In this document: one piece after another, positions 55,766 through 64,000 of the stretch
How the letters are laid out: every line of letters begins with the position of its first letter
Numbering within the stretch: the first letter of the stretch is position 1
Origin: Flavobacteriaceae bacterium
GTDB lineage: Bacteria; Bacteroidota; Bacteroidia; Flavobacteriales; Flavobacteriaceae
Assembly: GCA_018402385.1 (NCBI GenBank)
Contig: JAGYJA010000003.1
Span: 186,001-250,000 of the forward strand
Length of the DNA: 64,000 nucleotides
Direction: 5' to 3'
Position numbers and translations under genes: made by a program
The notes under the pieces: generated by a model
Database searches by the model: none
Told to the model about the DNA's origin: nothing
What the model saw: only the letters and a program-made list of their open reading frames with translations

Positions 55766-57025
55766 TTAATCAAAAACCCAAATTTGGTCTGATGAAGGAT
55801 TACCACTTGTAATTCCTCCTAAAACAAATATTTTTTCAAGAAATACATTTGCTGTATGCCTATACACACCGGGCATATTTGAATTTGATGTGACCAATTC
55901 CCAGTCTGTCCCATTTTCTGTTGCCCAGATGTCATTAAAAAAAACTCCCATTCCAAAACCTCCAATAACCCACATTTTATTGTCATATGATACTAAAGTA
56001 TTTGCAGACCTTCCAGAAAATTGAGCATTTGCTGTAGCTTCTACCCAATTCACACCATCACTTGAAAACCAAACATCATTTAATGGACCTCCATCTCTTC
56101 CTCCAATCACCCAAAGCTTATTGTCAAATACAATTGATGTATGACCACGTCTAGGACTGAAGTTAGCAGATGAAGTGGCTTCAACCCAATTGATTCCATC
56201 ACTTGAAAACCAAACATCATTTTTATTGTCAAACGCTTGACTTTCTCTTCCTCCAATTAACCAAATCTTATTATCAAAAACAACTGTGGAATGCTCCTGT
56301 CTAGGGGAAAAACCAGCTGACCCAGTTGCCTCAGTCCAATTGATTCCATCATTTGAAGACCAGACATCATTTCTGAGACCAAGTGTTAGGCCATCGACAC
56401 CTCCCAGTACCCACATTTTATTGTTAAAAACTACTGAAGAATGATTTATTCTGGTTGGAAACCCGGGATTGGAAGTAGCAACGTTCCAGCTTACACCATC
56501 ATTTGAAAAAAAAGTTTCTTCATTGAAGCTATTATTTGCAGCACCGCCGAAGACCCAAAGATTATCCTCAAAAACTAGAGAGGTGTGATCACGAAATGCA
56601 GGAAATCCATTGGTATTTAATAATGTTCCTGAGCTTAAATTCCGGGTTGTAAAATTGTATATTTCACTGGATGTTTCCCCTCCATTTCCATCTTTTGCAA
56701 CTACTCTCCAATAATATTGAGTTAATAGTTTTATTCTGTCCTCCAATGTGATTTGGGTTTCAGACAGGTTCTCCAAAAACAAGGCAGTAGCATCTTCATC
56801 TTCACTTAAATAAAAATCATAAACCACCTCATCGCCATCTGGATCTACTGAAGTATTCCAGGAAAAAGAAGGGGTTACACTTACATTGTTTGCAGTATTT
56901 GTAACCCCAATTAAATTAAAATCTTCGGGCGGCTGATTTTGACTTTGGGAGTTGTCATCATCACTTGAGCAACTTGTAAGAAAGGCAAATATGATTGTAT
57001 AAAATACTATTTCAAATCGTTTCAT
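55766..57025 (-). CDS. Kelch-repeat surface lipoprotein
   Basis: 419 residues. Lipoprotein signal (MKRFEIVFYTIIFAFLTSC) followed by SSDDDN, the acidic export signal for surface display. A fibronectin-like domain comes next (PSFSWNTSVDPDGDEVVYDF to YYWRVVAKDG). Six or so Kelch units follow, each with 'FDNKLWVIGG' and 'SSDGVNWVEAT', forming a beta-propeller. Some neighbours are nearly identical at DNA level. Likely a carbohydrate- or protein-binding surface protein; target unknown. Confidence 0.85.
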   Translation of the reverse strand: MKRFEIVFYTIIFAFLTSCSSDDDNSQSQNQPPEDFNLIGVTNTANNVSVTPSFSWNTSVDPDGDEVVYDFYLSEDEDATALFLENLSETQITLEDRIKLLTQYYWRVVAKDGNGGETSSEIYNFTTRNLSSGTLLNTNGFPAFRDHTSLVFEDNLWVFGGAANNSFNEETFFSNDGVSWNVATSNPGFPTRINHSSVVFNNKMWVLGGVDGLTLGLRNDVWSSNDGINWTEATGSAGFSPRQEHSTVVFDNKIWLIGGRESQAFDNKNDVWFSSDGINWVEATSSANFSPRRGHTSIVFDNKLWVIGGRDGGPLNDVWFSSDGVNWVEATANAQFSGRSANTLVSYDNKMWVIGGFGMGVFFNDIWATENGTDWELVTSNSNMPGVYRHTANVFLEKIFVLGGITSGNPSSDQIWVFD

Positions 57026-57122
57026 AACATTTAAATTTTAATAGTGAAATACAATATCATACTGTATTTCAAGAGATTAAATTTATGAAAAACAACTAAT
57101 AAAATAAAAAGGGAAAATAATT

Positions 57123-57692
57123 TTAACTTTTGTTTGACTTTGATACAGTTTCCAGTTCACTGTACCAATCCTCCCCAAACTTCCTGATTAAAGCATCCTT
57201 CACAAACTTATAAACCGGCACCTGAAGTTCTTTGCCAAGTGTACAAGCATCATCACAAATGGGCCATTTGTGGTAGTTTACCGCCGCAAAAGAACTGTAA
57301 TTTTGAACTCTAACGGGATATAAATGACAGGAAATGGGTTTTCTGAAATTGACTGTTCCGGCGTTGAATGCATCTTCTATGCCACAACTGGCGACACCTT
57401 TATCTGTAAACGTGACATAAGCACATTCTGCTCCATCAACCAAAGGGGTTTCCAGATCACCTTTATCGGTCAAAATATGGGTGCCCTGTTTCTCTATAGC
57501 AGCGATGCCTTCAGGACGCAAAAAAGGTTTTACATCTTTGTAAATTGTATCTAAAATATGCACCTCTTCTTTTTCCAAAGGAGCACCCGCTTCTCCTGCA
57601 ATACAACATTCACCTTTGCAGGCGCTGAGATTGCAGACAAAATCCTTTTCGATTAAATCTTCAGAAACTATTGTTTTTCCTAGTTGAAACAT
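57123..57692 (-). CDS. DUF3109-family Cys-rich protein
   Basis: About 189 residues from ATG 57692 (MFQLGKTIVSEDLI); the longer frame to 57773 is rejected because a TATCTTTG box lies inside it. Cys pattern: CNLSACKGECC near the front, then CAY, CGIE, CHLYPVR and CDDAC, typical of DUF3109 and of metal or Fe-S binding. Function unknown. The box is only four bases before the ATG, suggesting a nearly leaderless mRNA. Divergent from marC. Confidence 0.85.
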   Translation of the reverse strand: MFQLGKTIVSEDLIEKDFVCNLSACKGECCIAGEAGAPLEKEEVHILDTIYKDVKPFLRPEGIAAIEKQGTHILTDKGDLETPLVDGAECAYVTFTDKGVASCGIEDAFNAGTVNFRKPISCHLYPVRVQNYSSFAAVNYHKWPICDDACTLGKELQVPVYKFVKDALIRKFGEDWYSELETVSKSNKS

Positions 57693-57696
57693 ACTG

Positions 57697-57704
57697 CAAA
57701 GATA
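57697..57704 (-). promoter_or_regulatory. -7 box of the DUF3109 gene, four bases before the ATG
   Basis: Minus-strand TATCTTTG. Start of transcription is expected near 57693, one base before the start codon. Confidence 0.55.
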
Positions 57705-57797
57705 ACAAATCCAATGCCTCTTTTTCAGTAAAAATGTCCCAAATGTTCTTTGTGAAAAAATTAAGTGTTTCATAGCAAAATAACTCGTTTTTCTGTC

Positions 57798-57805
57798 TAA
57801 TTTTG
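57798..57805 (+). promoter_or_regulatory. marC -7 box (TAATTTTG)
   Basis: Fits TAnnTTTG; ATG 57846 lies 40 nt downstream. No -33 TTG at the expected distance. Confidence 0.5.
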
Positions 57806-57845
57806 CAGCCTCAAAAATAGATGCTTAATTTAAAAATCATTTCAT

Positions 57846-58436
57846 ATGTCTTTAGGATTTGACTGGAAGGAAATGCTTACCGCAACGATGGTACTTTTTG
57901 CGGTGATTGATATCATTGGGAGTATTCCCATTATTGTTGATTTACGAAAAAAAGTGGGGCATATTCAAAGTGAAAAAGCCTCTATTGTCGCCGCTGTATT
58001 GATGGTGGTTTTTCTCTTTGTGGGGAAAGAATTACTCAATCTCATTGGTATTGATGTCAACTCTTTTGCAGTTGCAGGAGCATTGATTATCTTCTTTTTA
58101 GCAATAGAAATGATTCTTGGAATCAAACTTTATCGGGATGACACTCCGGAAACAGCCTCCATTGTGCCCATCGCCTTTCCATTGATTGCCGGTGCGGGAA
58201 CTTTAACAACCATTTTGTCTCTTCGAGCAGAATTTGAAGTGATCAATATTATCATTGCCATTGTTTTAAATACTATCTTTGTATTTGGAGTTTTAAAGTC
58301 TTCCGGAAAAATTGAACGCCTGTTTGGAAAAAACGGAATCAACGTGATAAGAAAGATTTTTGGAGTGATTTTACTCGCCATTGCAGTTAAATTATTTGCC
58401 TCAAATGTCATGGGGCTCTTTCAACAAAACTTATAA
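57846..58436 (+). CDS. MarC-family integral membrane protein (UPF0056)
   Basis: 196 residues with six helices. Family patches: FAVIDIIGSIPIIVDLRKKV near the start, and PLIAGAGTLTTILSL in the middle. Often called MarC, though the E. coli protein was shown not to act in drug resistance; role unknown. Followed by a two-helix gene only 2 nt away, so co-transcribed. Divergent from the DUF3109 gene. Confidence 0.9.
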   Translation: MSLGFDWKEMLTATMVLFAVIDIIGSIPIIVDLRKKVGHIQSEKASIVAAVLMVVFLFVGKELLNLIGIDVNSFAVAGALIIFFLAIEMILGIKLYRDDTPETASIVPIAFPLIAGAGTLTTILSLRAEFEVINIIIAIVLNTIFVFGVLKSSGKIERLFGKNGINVIRKIFGVILLAIAVKLFASNVMGLFQQNL

Positions 58437-58438
58437 CA

Positions 58439-58642
58439 ATGAACATTTTTAAAAGTATTCTTGCTGTTCTCGCGCTGGGGCTTCTTATTTTTAACCTTAC
58501 TATCATTGATTTTTCTGATGTGACAGGAAAAGAAAGTATCATTGCCCTAATTGGGGTTGTCGCTTGTATTTGTGCATTATTGCTTTTGGCAATCTTATAC
58601 ACTTCCAAAAAGATTGATGAAAAAATTAAAGAAAAAAATTAA
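58439..58642 (+). CDS. Small two-helix membrane protein
   Basis: 67 residues: two helices (SILAVLALGLLIFNLTII and SIIALIGVVACICALLLLAI) and a lysine-rich tail (KKIDEKIKEKN). Two nt after marC, so same transcript. No function recognised. A 32-bp palindrome lies after its stop. Confidence 0.65.
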   Translation: MNIFKSILAVLALGLLIFNLTIIDFSDVTGKESIIALIGVVACICALLLLAILYTSKKIDEKIKEKN

Positions 58643-58683
58643 TCATTCGATTTTAGTCTTCTCAATATTTTAGTGAAAAGTGA

Positions 58684-58715
58684 AGACCTGTCAGGTTTTA
58701 AAACCTGACAGGTCT
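58684..58715. repeat. 32-bp perfect palindrome between the small membrane gene and mfd
   Basis: 58684-58699 (AGACCTGTCAGGTTTT) and 58700-58715 are exact reverse complements with no spacer. It is followed by GTTTAAATAGG, so may end transcription of marC and its neighbour. I recall this kind of GACCTGTCAGGTTTT palindrome as widespread in Bacteroidota intergenic DNA. Confidence 0.85.
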
Positions 58716-58774
58716 GTTTAAATAGGTAAATTACAAACAGTCATTTAAATACTTCAAATCACTCCTTTTTTCTG

Positions 58775-58805
58775 TTGTAGAAAATAGTGGATAACACTAA
58801 CTTTG
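58775..58805 (+). promoter_or_regulatory. mfd promoter (TTG-N20-TAACTTTG)
   Basis: TTG at 58775-58777 and TAACTTTG at 58798-58805, spacer 20, as at asnS. Transcription should start near 58809, three bases before ATG 58812. Rules out the frame beginning at 58803. Confidence 0.65.
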
Positions 58806-58811
58806 GCGCCC

Positions 58812-61800
58812 ATGAGCAAAGCCATCATCGATTCGCTATTTGCAAAGTCTTCGGGAACCCGAAAACTGGGGGGGGTCCTCCCCCTAGCCCCCTCCCAAGG
58901 AGGGGCAACATTGCCTGGACAAATTTATGTAACAGGTTTGGTGGGTGCTGCTACTTCGCTGGTTCTGGCTGAGGTATTCAAAAAAACGGAACTCCCATTT
59001 CTACTCATTTTTAACGACAAAGAAGAAGCCGCTTATCATCTCAATGATATCGAGGCCATCCTGGGCGATAAAGATGTGCTCTTCTATCCCGGAAGTTACC
59101 GTCGTCCCTATCAAATTGAAGAAACCGATAACGCCAATGTGTTGCTGCGTTCAGAAGTGTTGAACCGCATCAACTCCCGAAAAAAACCGGCAGTGATCGT
59201 CACCTATCCCGATGCCTTGTTTGAAAAGGTGGTCACCAAAAAAGAACTGGAAAAAAACACGCTGAAAATAAGTGTGGGCGATCAACTTTCCATTGATTTT
59301 GTTAACGAAGTGCTGTTTGAATACCAATTCCACCGCACCGATTTTGTGACCGAACCCGGCGAATTTTCAGTGAGAGGTGGTATTTTGGATGTGTTTTCCT
59401 TCTCCAACGATGAGCCCTTTCGTATTGAGTTTTTTGGGGATGAGGTAGAGAGCATCCGGACCTTTGATGTGGAAACGCAGCTTTCACTGGAGCAAGTGAA
59501 AAAAATAAGTGTCATCCCCAATGTTGATGCTTCTACCTCACAAAAAAACCGCATTAGCTTTTTAAAGTATATCAACGAAAAAACCATCGTGTTCATAAAA
59601 AACCCCAACTTACTTTACAGTGGGATTGATTCACTTTTCGCGAAAGCAGAAGAGGCTTTTTCGTCGATGAGCGACGGCATCAAACAACTGGAACCGGAAA
59701 CCTTGTTTTGTACCTCATCATTGCTTAAAGAGGAGTTAAAGGGGTTTACTGCCATGGTCATGGAAAAGAGCCTTTCGGAGGAAGCCATAGATTTTAAAAC
59801 AAAACCTCAACCCTCTTTCAACAAACAGTTTGATTTGCTCATTGAAAACCTCAATGAAAATTCAGAAAAAGGATATAAAAATTATATTTTCTGTTCTTCT
59901 GAACAACAAGCAAAACGTTTTCATGATATTTTTGAAGACGCTCATCTTGATGTAAAACAGTTTGAAACCGTTGTTTTTCCTTTGCACCAAGGATTTATTG
60001 ATGACCTTCAAAAACGGGTGTGTTATACAGACCATCAAATCTTTGAACGTTACCACAAATTTCAGCTTAAAAACGGCTATGCTAAAAAGCAAGCCATCAC
60101 CTTAAAAGAATTGACCAGCCTTGAAATTGGTGATTATGTCACCCACATTGACCACGGTATCGGGAAGTTTGGCGGATTGCAAAAAATTGATGTGGAGGGT
60201 AAAAAACAGGAAGCCATCAAACTGGTTTATGGCGAGCGCGACATATTGTACCTCAGCATACACTCGCTTCATAAAATATCCAAATACAACGGGAAAGACG
60301 GTAAACCACCCAAGATTTACAAATTGGGTTCCAATGCCTGGAAAGCATTAAAACAAAAAACGAAAACCCGGGTTAAGGAAATCGCCTTCAATCTCATCGA
60401 GTTGTATGCCAAGCGAAAGCTCCAAAAAGGTTTTGCCTATGACCCCGATTCTTATTTGCAACACGAGTTAGAATCTTCTTTTATCTATGAAGATACCCCA
60501 GATCAAGTGACAGCGACTGAAGATGTCAAACGCGATATGGAAAGCGAGCAACCTATGGACCGTTTGGTGTGTGGTGATGTGGGCTTTGGTAAAACCGAAG
60601 TCGCCATTCGTGCCGCATTTAAAGCAGTTGACAACGGAAAGCAAGTCGCTGTTTTGGTACCCACTACCATTCTCGCCTTTCAGCACTATAAAACATTTAC
60701 TGAACGCTTAAAAGAAATGCCGGTGAATGTCGATTACCTCAACCGTTTCAGAACCGCCAAGGAGCGAAAAACTACACTGGAAAATCTGGCTTCCGGCAAG
60801 TTGGATATTGTTATAGGCACACACCAACTGGTGAACAAAGCCGTAAAATTCAAAGACCTTGGGTTGCTCATTATTGATGAAGAACAAAAATTTGGTGTGG
60901 CTGTTAAAGACAAACTAAAGCTTATAAAGGAAAATGTGGACACGCTTACATTGACCGCTACTCCCATTCCACGAACGCTGCAATTTAGCTTGATGGCCGC
61001 CAGGGATTTGTCGGTTATAACAACGCCACCTCCCAACCGTTACCCTATTGAAACTAATGTAATTCGGTTTGGAGAAGAATTTATTCGGGATGCAATCAGA
61101 TATGAAATCTCGCGCGGCGGACAAGTATTTTTTGTGCACAACCGCATTGAAAACATTACCGAAGTCGCCGGTTTGATTCAACGCGTGGTGCCTGATGCTA
61201 AAATTGGGATTGGTCACGGGCAAATGGAGGGAAAGAAACTGGAAAACCTGATGCTGGCCTTTATGAATGGAGAGTTTGATGTCCTGGTTTCCACCACGAT
61301 TATCGAAAGCGGTCTGGATGTACCCAATGCCAATACCATTTTTATTAACAACGCCAATAATTTTGGTTTGAGTGATTTACACCAAATGAGAGGACGTGTG
61401 GGCAGAAGCAATAAAAAGGCCTTTTGCTATTTCATCACGCCCGAATATGCTGCCATGACTGAAGACGCCCGAAAGCGCATTACCGCCCTCGAGCAATTTT
61501 CAGAACTGGGCAGCGGGCTCAACATTGCCATGAAAGATTTGGAGATACGTGGTGCCGGTGATTTACTGGGTGGGGAACAAAGTGGTTTTATCAACGAAAT
61601 TGGTTTTGATACCTATCAAAAAATACTTGCAGAAGCCATTGAAGAACTCAAAGAAAAAGAATTCAAAGACCTCTACAAAGATGAAAAAGACAAAAAATTC
61701 ATCAAGGAAACCGTCATCGACACCGACTTTGAAATCCTTTTTCCCGATGATTATGTCAATAACATAACAGAGCGCTTAAACCTCTACAACAAACTATCAG

Positions 61801-62201
61801 ACCTCACACTTCGACTCCGCTCAGTAACCGAAATGGAGGAAGATTTAAAAAAGTTTGAAGCTGATTTGATAGACCGTTTTGGTGAGTTGCCGGTTCAAGT
61901 GGTCGATTTGCTGAACAGCGTGCGTGTCAAATGGATTGCCATCAAAATGGGACTGGAACGTGTCGTGATGAAACAAGGCAAATTTGTGGGCTATTTTATC
62001 GCCGACCAGGAATCCGGGTTTTATCAAAGTGATGGATTTAACAAAGTACTCCAGTTTGTTCAAAGTCAATCAGGTCTTGTAAAAATCAAAGAAAAACAAA
62101 CCCGCACCGGTTTGCGATTGTTGCTGAGTTTTGAGCACGTAAAATCTGTGAAGCAGGCGTTGGTTGTTTTGGAGCGGTTTATTAATTTTTCTGAAGCTTA
62201 A
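58812..62201 (+). CDS. mfd: Transcription-repair coupling factor
   Basis: About 1129 residues from ATG 58812. UvrB-homology region at the front, the RNA polymerase-interacting domain (LTSLEIGDYVTHIDHGIGKF), then the RecG-like helicase: Walker A CGDVGFGKTEVA, DEEQKFG (DEAH-like), SLTATPIPRTL, TRG and QMRGRVGR motifs, and a C-terminal regulatory domain. It removes RNA polymerase stalled at lesions and recruits UvrA. A GC-rich repeat is inserted in frame in residues ~19-33. Otherwise of standard length. Strong own promoter. Confidence 0.96.
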   Translation: MSKAIIDSLFAKSSGTRKLGGVLPLAPSQGGATLPGQIYVTGLVGAATSLVLAEVFKKTELPFLLIFNDKEEAAYHLNDIEAILGDKDVLFYPGSYRRPYQIEETDNANVLLRSEVLNRINSRKKPAVIVTYPDALFEKVVTKKELEKNTLKISVGDQLSIDFVNEVLFEYQFHRTDFVTEPGEFSVRGGILDVFSFSNDEPFRIEFFGDEVESIRTFDVETQLSLEQVKKISVIPNVDASTSQKNRISFLKYINEKTIVFIKNPNLLYSGIDSLFAKAEEAFSSMSDGIKQLEPETLFCTSSLLKEELKGFTAMVMEKSLSEEAIDFKTKPQPSFNKQFDLLIENLNENSEKGYKNYIFCSSEQQAKRFHDIFEDAHLDVKQFETVVFPLHQGFIDDLQKRVCYTDHQIFERYHKFQLKNGYAKKQAITLKELTSLEIGDYVTHIDHGIGKFGGLQKIDVEGKKQEAIKLVYGERDILYLSIHSLHKISKYNGKDGKPPKIYKLGSNAWKALKQKTKTRVKEIAFNLIELYAKRKLQKGFAYDPDSYLQHELESSFIYEDTPDQVTATEDVKRDMESEQPMDRLVCGDVGFGKTEVAIRAAFKAVDNGKQVAVLVPTTILAFQHYKTFTERLKEMPVNVDYLNRFRTAKERKTTLENLASGKLDIVIGTHQLVNKAVKFKDLGLLIIDEEQKFGVAVKDKLKLIKENVDTLTLTATPIPRTLQFSLMAARDLSVITTPPPNRYPIETNVIRFGEEFIRDAIRYEISRGGQVFFVHNRIENITEVAGLIQRVVPDAKIGIGHGQMEGKKLENLMLAFMNGEFDVLVSTTIIESGLDVPNANTIFINNANNFGLSDLHQMRGRVGRSNKKAFCYFITPEYAAMTEDARKRITALEQFSELGSGLNIAMKDLEIRGAGDLLGGEQSGFINEIGFDTYQKILAEAIEELKEKEFKDLYKDEKDKKFIKETVIDTDFEILFPDDYVNNITERLNLYNKLSDLTLRLRSVTEMEEDLKKFEADLIDRFGELPVQVVDLLNSVRVKWIAIKMGLERVVMKQGKFVGYFIADQESGFYQSDGFNKVLQFVQSQSGLVKIKEKQTRTGLRLLLSFEHVKSVKQALVVLERFINFSEA
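58869..58905. repeat. GC-rich repeat inserted in frame in mfd
   Basis: A G-run followed by TCCTCCCCCTAGCCCCCTCC and then AAGGAGGGG. GC content is far above the surroundings. CCCCTCC pairs with GGAGGGG around CAA. It resembles an intergenic repeat I recall from other Bacteroidota, but here it is translated as GGVLPLAPSQGG without breaking the frame. Confidence 0.7.
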
Positions 62202-62213
62202 AAACTTAAAAAT

Positions 62214-62246
62214 AAAAAACCCTGTCCATTACAGACAGGGTTTTTT
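62214..62246. terminator. Bidirectional terminator between mfd and the OmpA gene
   Basis: Thirteen-bp stem: 62214-62226 (A-run plus CCCTGTC) pairs with 62234-62246 (GACAGGG plus T-run), loop CATTACA. Confidence 0.92.
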
Positions 62247-62264
62247 GGTTGGTTAGTTAATTAG

Positions 62265-64000
62265 TTATCGTTTTACTATAATAAATTCTGATCTTCTGTT
62301 TTGTTGGTGTTGCGCTTCGCTACAATTAGCTCCACAGTCAACTGCAGGCTTGTCTTCTCCAAAACCTTCACCGCTAATTCTGCTTTCGTCAATTCCTTTA
62401 GAAATGACATATTGAACAGTTGACTGGGCTCTTCTGTTTGATAATTGTCTGTTGTATTCAACCGCACCACGAATGTCTGTATGGCTTTCTACTTTGATTA
62501 CCATTGAGGTATGCTTCTTCATTAATTGAACAAGTTTATCCAATTCTGTAGCTGCCTGTGGTTTGATGTTGTGTTTGTCAAAATCAAATAAAATGGGGTT
62601 TAACACTACTTGATCATCCACAATAATTTCATCAATGGGTCTCAATAGAATTTCAGTTGCCACATTTTTATCTACGGAAGAAACAGTAGTTGCATTGGAT
62701 TCATAGCCGTTAAGTGAAGCTTGAACGCTAATGCTTTGTTCACATTCCACTTCAAAAGTTGCTTTACCATCGGCACCGGTCATTTTTGATGTCAATCTGT
62801 TTTGATTGCTGTCATAAAGCGCTACAGTAGCTCCACTAAGAGGTCTGTTTGTGTTTGCGTCTTTTACAATGCTGTTGATTGTAGAAACACATATTTCTTT
62901 AATGCTGTATATATTGTCACTACCTCCTTCACTGCTTCCGCCTCTGTTTGAAGCAACAAATCCTTCTTGAGTAGCATCGTTTATACTAAAAGAAAAGTCA
63001 TCTGAAGAACTATTGATGGGTACTCCTAAATTTTGAACGGCACCAAATCCTGAACCTGACTTTGGAGCTTTAAATACATCAAGTCCTCCTAGTCCCAGGT
63101 GACCGTCACTTGAAAAATAGAGCGTTCCGTCATCTCCGATAAATGGAAATACTTCTTTTCCTTCAGTATTTATAGTGGTACCTAAATTTTCGGGTTCACC
63201 AAAAGCTCCGTCGGTACTAATTGAAACTTTATAAATATCAGAATCTCCGCTTCCGCCGGGTCTGTCTGATACAAAATACAATGTACTTCCATCGGGGCTT
63301 AATGCCGGGTGACCTTCAGAATATTCTGTGGTATTGAAGGGTACCGGTTGAATGTCTCGCCATTGTCCGTCAACCAGTTCTGCATAATAGATATTTAACT
63401 GATTGATGCCTTCGTCGTCTTTTTTGTATTTCCCGTTGTAGAAATCATTTCTGTCAAAATACATTCTTTTTCCATCGGCAGTAACTGTTACAACTCCTTC
63501 ATGGTATTTGGAATTGACATCACCCTTTACCGGTTGAACATTGGTAGCCATTCCATTTACATAAGTGGCTTCATAGATATCCAAATAAGGTTCTTGATTT
63601 CTACCATAGGTTTTGTTTGAGGTGTTTCTTGCTGTAGAAAAGTAAATTTTATCTCCCACTTTATGGGTGCCAAAATCTGAGAATGAACTATTTAATCCAC
63701 CCACTTGTTTTACCGCAAATCTGGGTTTTCCTTCCATGATTTGTGGAATGTAGTTTGGATTTCGTTTGTAATCAATGGCTCTGGAATCATTTGGGCTCAT
63801 TTGTGCAAATTGATCCATCATGGTGTTTGATTCTTCAAACTTTCCGTTTGCTTTTAAGGTTTGCGCATAGTTGTAGATAGTTTCGGGACTCACGCCTTTT
63901 CTTGTTGAAACTCTTTTATAAAAAGGTTCTGCCTTTTTTGTGTCATTTATAAGAAAGTAAGCATCTGCCAGACGGGTGTAAACATACGTATCTGCTTTTC
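62265..64000 (-). CDS. PorE-like OmpA-family protein (5' end outside window)
   Basis: The frame stays open to the right edge: residues KADTYVYTRLADAYFLINDT lie before the GTG at 63893, so the true start is beyond 64000. The visible order is TPR (with YNYAQTLKANGKFEESN), a WD40/PD40-type propeller (repeats such as PALSPDGSTLYFVSDRPGGS), a carboxypeptidase-like domain (VKDANTNRPLSGATVALYDS) and a C-terminal OmpA domain (VESHTDIRGAVEYNRQLS, NRRAQSTVQYV). This matches PorE of the T9SS, which holds the machine to peptidoglycan. Flavobacteria have several such paralogs, often next to PorP/SprF, which may lie just to the right. The exact paralog is uncertain. Confidence 0.85.
   Translation of the reverse strand, partial: KADTYVYTRLADAYFLINDTKKAEPFYKRVSTRKGVSPETIYNYAQTLKANGKFEESNTMMDQFAQMSPNDSRAIDYKRNPNYIPQIMEGKPRFAVKQVGGLNSSFSDFGTHKVGDKIYFSTARNTSNKTYGRNQEPYLDIYEATYVNGMATNVQPVKGDVNSKYHEGVVTVTADGKRMYFDRNDFYNGKYKKDDEGINQLNIYYAELVDGQWRDIQPVPFNTTEYSEGHPALSPDGSTLYFVSDRPGGSGDSDIYKVSISTDGAFGEPENLGTTINTEGKEVFPFIGDDGTLYFSSDGHLGLGGLDVFKAPKSGSGFGAVQNLGVPINSSSDDFSFSINDATQEGFVASNRGGSSEGGSDNIYSIKEICVSTINSIVKDANTNRPLSGATVALYDSNQNRLTSKMTGADGKATFEVECEQSISVQASLNGYESNATTVSSVDKNVATEILLRPIDEIIVDDQVVLNPILFDFDKHNIKPQAATELDKLVQLMKKHTSMVIKVESHTDIRGAVEYNRQLSNRRAQSTVQYVISKGIDESRISGEGFGEDKPAVDCGANCSEAQHQQNRRSEFIIVKR

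Noticed and set aside
57693-57773. Longer DUF3109 start
   Set aside because: A TATCTTTG promoter box falls inside this extension; the family starts at MFQLGKTIVS.
58787-58811. Upstream start of mfd and an overlapping small frame
   Set aside because: They lie in the mfd promoter.
1-64000. CRISPR arrays, insertion sequences, prophage, integrons
   Set aside because: No regularly spaced direct repeats, transposase, integrase or phage structural frames were seen.

Overview
The window is chromosomal DNA of a low-GC member of the Bacteroidota, most likely family Flavobacteriaceae. The evidence is the repeated TAnnTTTG promoter box typical of this phylum, the lack of Shine-Dalgarno sequences, type IX secretion (T9SS) signatures (a PorT-like barrel, a secreted peptidase with a C-terminal sorting domain, a PorE-like OmpA protein), SusC-like TonB receptors, and a gene order (asnS, rpoN, exbD/exbB, asparaginase, tatD) that I recall from flavobacteria. 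I cannot name the genus. Most of the window is housekeeping DNA. Accessory material sits mainly at about 2.2-4.3 kb and 17.4-18.4 kb.

Layout. 1-2165: 3' part of an HAE3/MMPL-type RND exporter. 2.3-4.3 kb: a MntA/HepT-type (MNT-HEPN) toxin-antitoxin pair, then the truncated end of a TonB receptor fused to a broken XRE regulator. 4.4-8.8 kb: asnS, a zinc-ribbon/membrane-protein pair, rpoN and a membrane protein. 8.8-12.0 kb (minus): PorT-like barrel, two ExbD, a small membrane protein and ExbB, an energy-transducing set. 12.1-14.7 kb: tRNA-Ser(GGA), asparaginase, TatD and a retropepsin-like protease. 14.7-18.4 kb: a TPR sensor kinase and LuxR-type regulator, followed by a TACGTA double site, a promoter box, two possible small hydrophobic peptides, a 27-bp palindrome and a CAP-domain lipoprotein.

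18.4-28.3 kb: cold-shock protein, hibernation factor, aspS, and a TetR-controlled tripartite RND efflux operon whose pump carries about four extra membrane helices. 28.3-39.6 kb: polyprenyl synthase, sucA-sucB, an exported amidohydrolase, an aminotransferase/sulfotransferase pair, tadA and dxs. 39.6-51.1 kb: secreted M36 peptidase, dGTPase, a surface lipoprotein plus TonB receptor pair (the lipoprotein frame is broken at its start), a YwqK-like protein and a PiT phosphate transporter with a PhoU-like tail. 51.2-64 kb: nrdA and nrdB, lipoproteins including a Kelch protein, a DUF3109 protein, MarC, mfd with a GC-rich repeat inserted in frame, and the 5'-truncated gene of a PorE-like OmpA protein.

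Working together: PorT-like, M36 peptidase and PorE-like genes imply a T9SS; ExbB/ExbD would energise TonB receptors such as the one at 45.4 kb; nrdAB and dgt act in opposite directions on dNTP pools; dxs and the polyprenyl synthase both serve isoprenoid synthesis. No CRISPR array, insertion sequence or prophage was seen. The best leads for something undescribed are the kinase/regulator locus with small peptides, the in-frame repeat in mfd, the enlarged RND pump, and promoters placed only a few bases before start codons.
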